From an uncultured Mycoplasmatota bacterium (GTDB taxonomy: Bacteria; Bacillota_I; Bacilli_A; RF39; UBA660), in assembly GCA_900546055.1 (NCBI GenBank), contig URBG01000031.1:1-14637 (forward strand): DNA of 14,637 nt, in the 5' to 3' direction. This document shows positions 13,665-14,637 of this stretch, in pieces (position 1 is the first letter of the stretch; every line of letters begins with the position of its first letter). The notes under the pieces were generated by a model. That model saw only the letters and a program-made list of their open reading frames with translations. It had not been told where the DNA came from and did no database searches. The position numbers were made by a program, and so were the translations under genes.

Positions 13665-13724
13665 TTGGAATCATTTATAGACTCCGGTAGAACAACTACA
13701 AAAAGTAATTGTTCTCTTCGCAAT
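13665..13724 (-). terminator. Two further hairpins after the lectin gene
   Basis: Directly after the stop, an 11-bp stem with one G-T wobble spans roughly 13689-13715, with no T tract. A second, 6-bp stem with one wobble (13667-13672 with 13680-13685) is followed by AATTTTA on the minus strand. Together with the hairpin at 13596-13658 they give three successive structures in the 3' region; individually these two are weak. Confidence 0.4.
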
Positions 13725-13732
13725 GTATAAAT

Positions 13733-14637
13733 TTAAGCGACAAATTTCCATTTTTGAGCGGTTGTATTATTACACGTATATACCCAGACATTAACGCCGT
13801 TGGTGGCTTTTCCATCATAAACATCTAAACAATATCCTAGTTTATTTACGATATAGAAATATCCACTTTCTGCATCTCTTAAATACCAATAGAAATCTGT
13901 TTCATCAGCCCAAGCATTCCAGACTTCAGCATTACTTCCAGATTTAATTACTGTATAATCGCCATAGATATCTAAATACCAGCCCCTAGTTCCAGAATAA
14001 TTACTTTCTATTCCGTAATAAACAATATTGTTTTCAACCTTTTTTAAAACTAGATTCCAGTATTGGGTTTGGCTTTGGGAAGCATTATATAATTGAGCGT
14101 TGGCCCCTTTACCTTCACCTGAGTCAAATACAATGCCATAGGTGTTGTTTATAGCTGTCAAAATTTTATATGGTTTACTAGTATATCTAAATACACCAGC
14201 AACAGTGTAAGCACTGGTTCCCATGGTGGAAACATTACCACTACTTATGCTTGTACTACCACGCTTTAAACTATAAGTAGAAAATCCACTGCTTAGTGAA
14301 GTCGTAACTTTTATACTATCTCCGTTTATAGCTGTAATAGTTTTCTTGGTGGCATTACTCGATGTAACACTGGTTCCTTTCGTAGTATTAGCAACAGTGA
14401 CACTTCCCCCTAGGGTTGAATTTACTGTTATAGTTGAAGTTGTTATACTTACTGTATAGGTACTTGCAGTTACAGTGTTTGTTCCATCACTAACCTTGGC
14501 CACTACATTTCCCGAGGCAGTAAAAGCAACAGCGGCAGTTGTACTTTTTACAGTTACAGCACTGCCTCCACTTTTAGTATACGTACATGTATAAGTACTT
14601 CCGCAGCCTGATGGATATGTTATGGTTACGGTTTTAC
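13733..14637 (-). CDS. Large secreted repeat protein with C-terminal ricin-type lectin domain (partial)
   Basis: The frame is open to the window edge, so only the last 300 residues are seen; the GTG at 14503 is internal. Visible residues 1-64 form one extracellular repeat module: TVTITYPSGCGSTYTCTYTK with a close Cys pair, then AVAFTASGNVVAKVSDGTNT, ending TYTVSI, of a type found in large surface proteins of gut Bacilli. Residues 68-150 are a Ser/Thr-rich beta module, possibly an InlB-B-repeat or bacterial-repeat relative. Residues about 155-300 are a beta-trefoil: three sub-repeats ending in QxW-like motifs (TQYWNL, DFYWYL, AQKWKF), with GYCLDVYDG and VYTC typical of ricin B/CBM13 domains that bind sugars such as galactose or xylose polymers. 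There is no LPxTG motif; the protein ends KWKFVA, so it is released or held non-covalently. It probably binds host or plant glycans; any catalytic domain would lie upstream. Confidence 0.85.
   Translation of the reverse strand, partial: KTVTITYPSGCGSTYTCTYTKSGGSAVTVKSTTAAVAFTASGNVVAKVSDGTNTVTASTYTVSITTSTITVNSTLGGSVTVANTTKGTSVTSSNATKKTITAINGDSIKVTTSLSSGFSTYSLKRGSTSISSGNVSTMGTSAYTVAGVFRYTSKPYKILTAINNTYGIVFDSGEGKGANAQLYNASQSQTQYWNLVLKKVENNIVYYGIESNYSGTRGWYLDIYGDYTVIKSGSNAEVWNAWADETDFYWYLRDAESGYFYIVNKLGYCLDVYDGKATNGVNVWVYTCNNTTAQKWKFVA

Overview
The window reads as a low-GC (roughly 30% G+C by eye), compactly packed Firmicutes/Bacilli chromosome, most likely from an uncultured gut-type lineage near the Erysipelotrichales/RF39 side of the Bacilli. 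The evidence is strong AGGAGG/AGGTG ribosome binding sites, sigma-A promoters with 17-nt spacers, a full-length Spo0A, Gram-positive type prepilins and a Firmicutes glucolipid-type glycosyltransferase. Trp is read from TGG in intact genes and TGA is used as a real stop (8393-8395), so this is not a TGA=Trp mycoplasma code. All but one gene lie on the minus strand, so transcription runs from high to low coordinates.

From the right edge leftwards: (1) 14637-13733, the C-terminal 300 residues of a large secreted repeat protein ending in a ricin-type beta-trefoil lectin domain; (2) 13541-13074, a small membrane-anchored extracytoplasmic protein; (3) 12919-12299, a zinc-ribbon protein with one TM segment and an external C-terminal domain; (4) 12203-7722, an apparent operon of prepilin C, pgk, a YbhN/MprF-type membrane protein, a GT4 glycosyltransferase of the diacylglycerol-glucosyltransferase type and tpiA, with coding overlaps and a terminator folded into the tpiA stop; (5) 7614-6850, spo0A with its own promoter, a perfect 0A box upstream and a terminator folded into its stop codon; (6) 6743-5917, two translationally coupled prepilins; (7) 5453-5857, the only plus-strand gene, a four-TM protein of unknown function; (8) 5303-4335, dusB, divergent from it; (9) 4235-946, an operon of an RDD membrane protein, a histidine phosphatase, ackA and nrnA; (10) 860-83, a broken gene that still has promoter, palindromic operator candidate, Shine-Dalgarno sequence and terminator, but carries two frameshifts and an in-frame TGA.

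Functional links: pgk, tpiA and ackA belong to central fermentative metabolism; the GT4 enzyme and the membrane protein between pgk and tpiA point to envelope glycolipid synthesis embedded in a glycolytic operon. Three prepilin genes occur in two loci, one of them leading the pgk operon, with no pilus ATPase or prepilin peptidase in the window. Spo0A sits between the pilin pair and the glycolytic operon. I see no CRISPR array, tRNA, rRNA, insertion sequence or phage module. I do not see a clear new multi-gene system; the most unusual points are the pilin-glycolysis-glycolipid operon, the decayed yet regulated gene at the left edge, and terminators fused to neighbouring stops and promoters.
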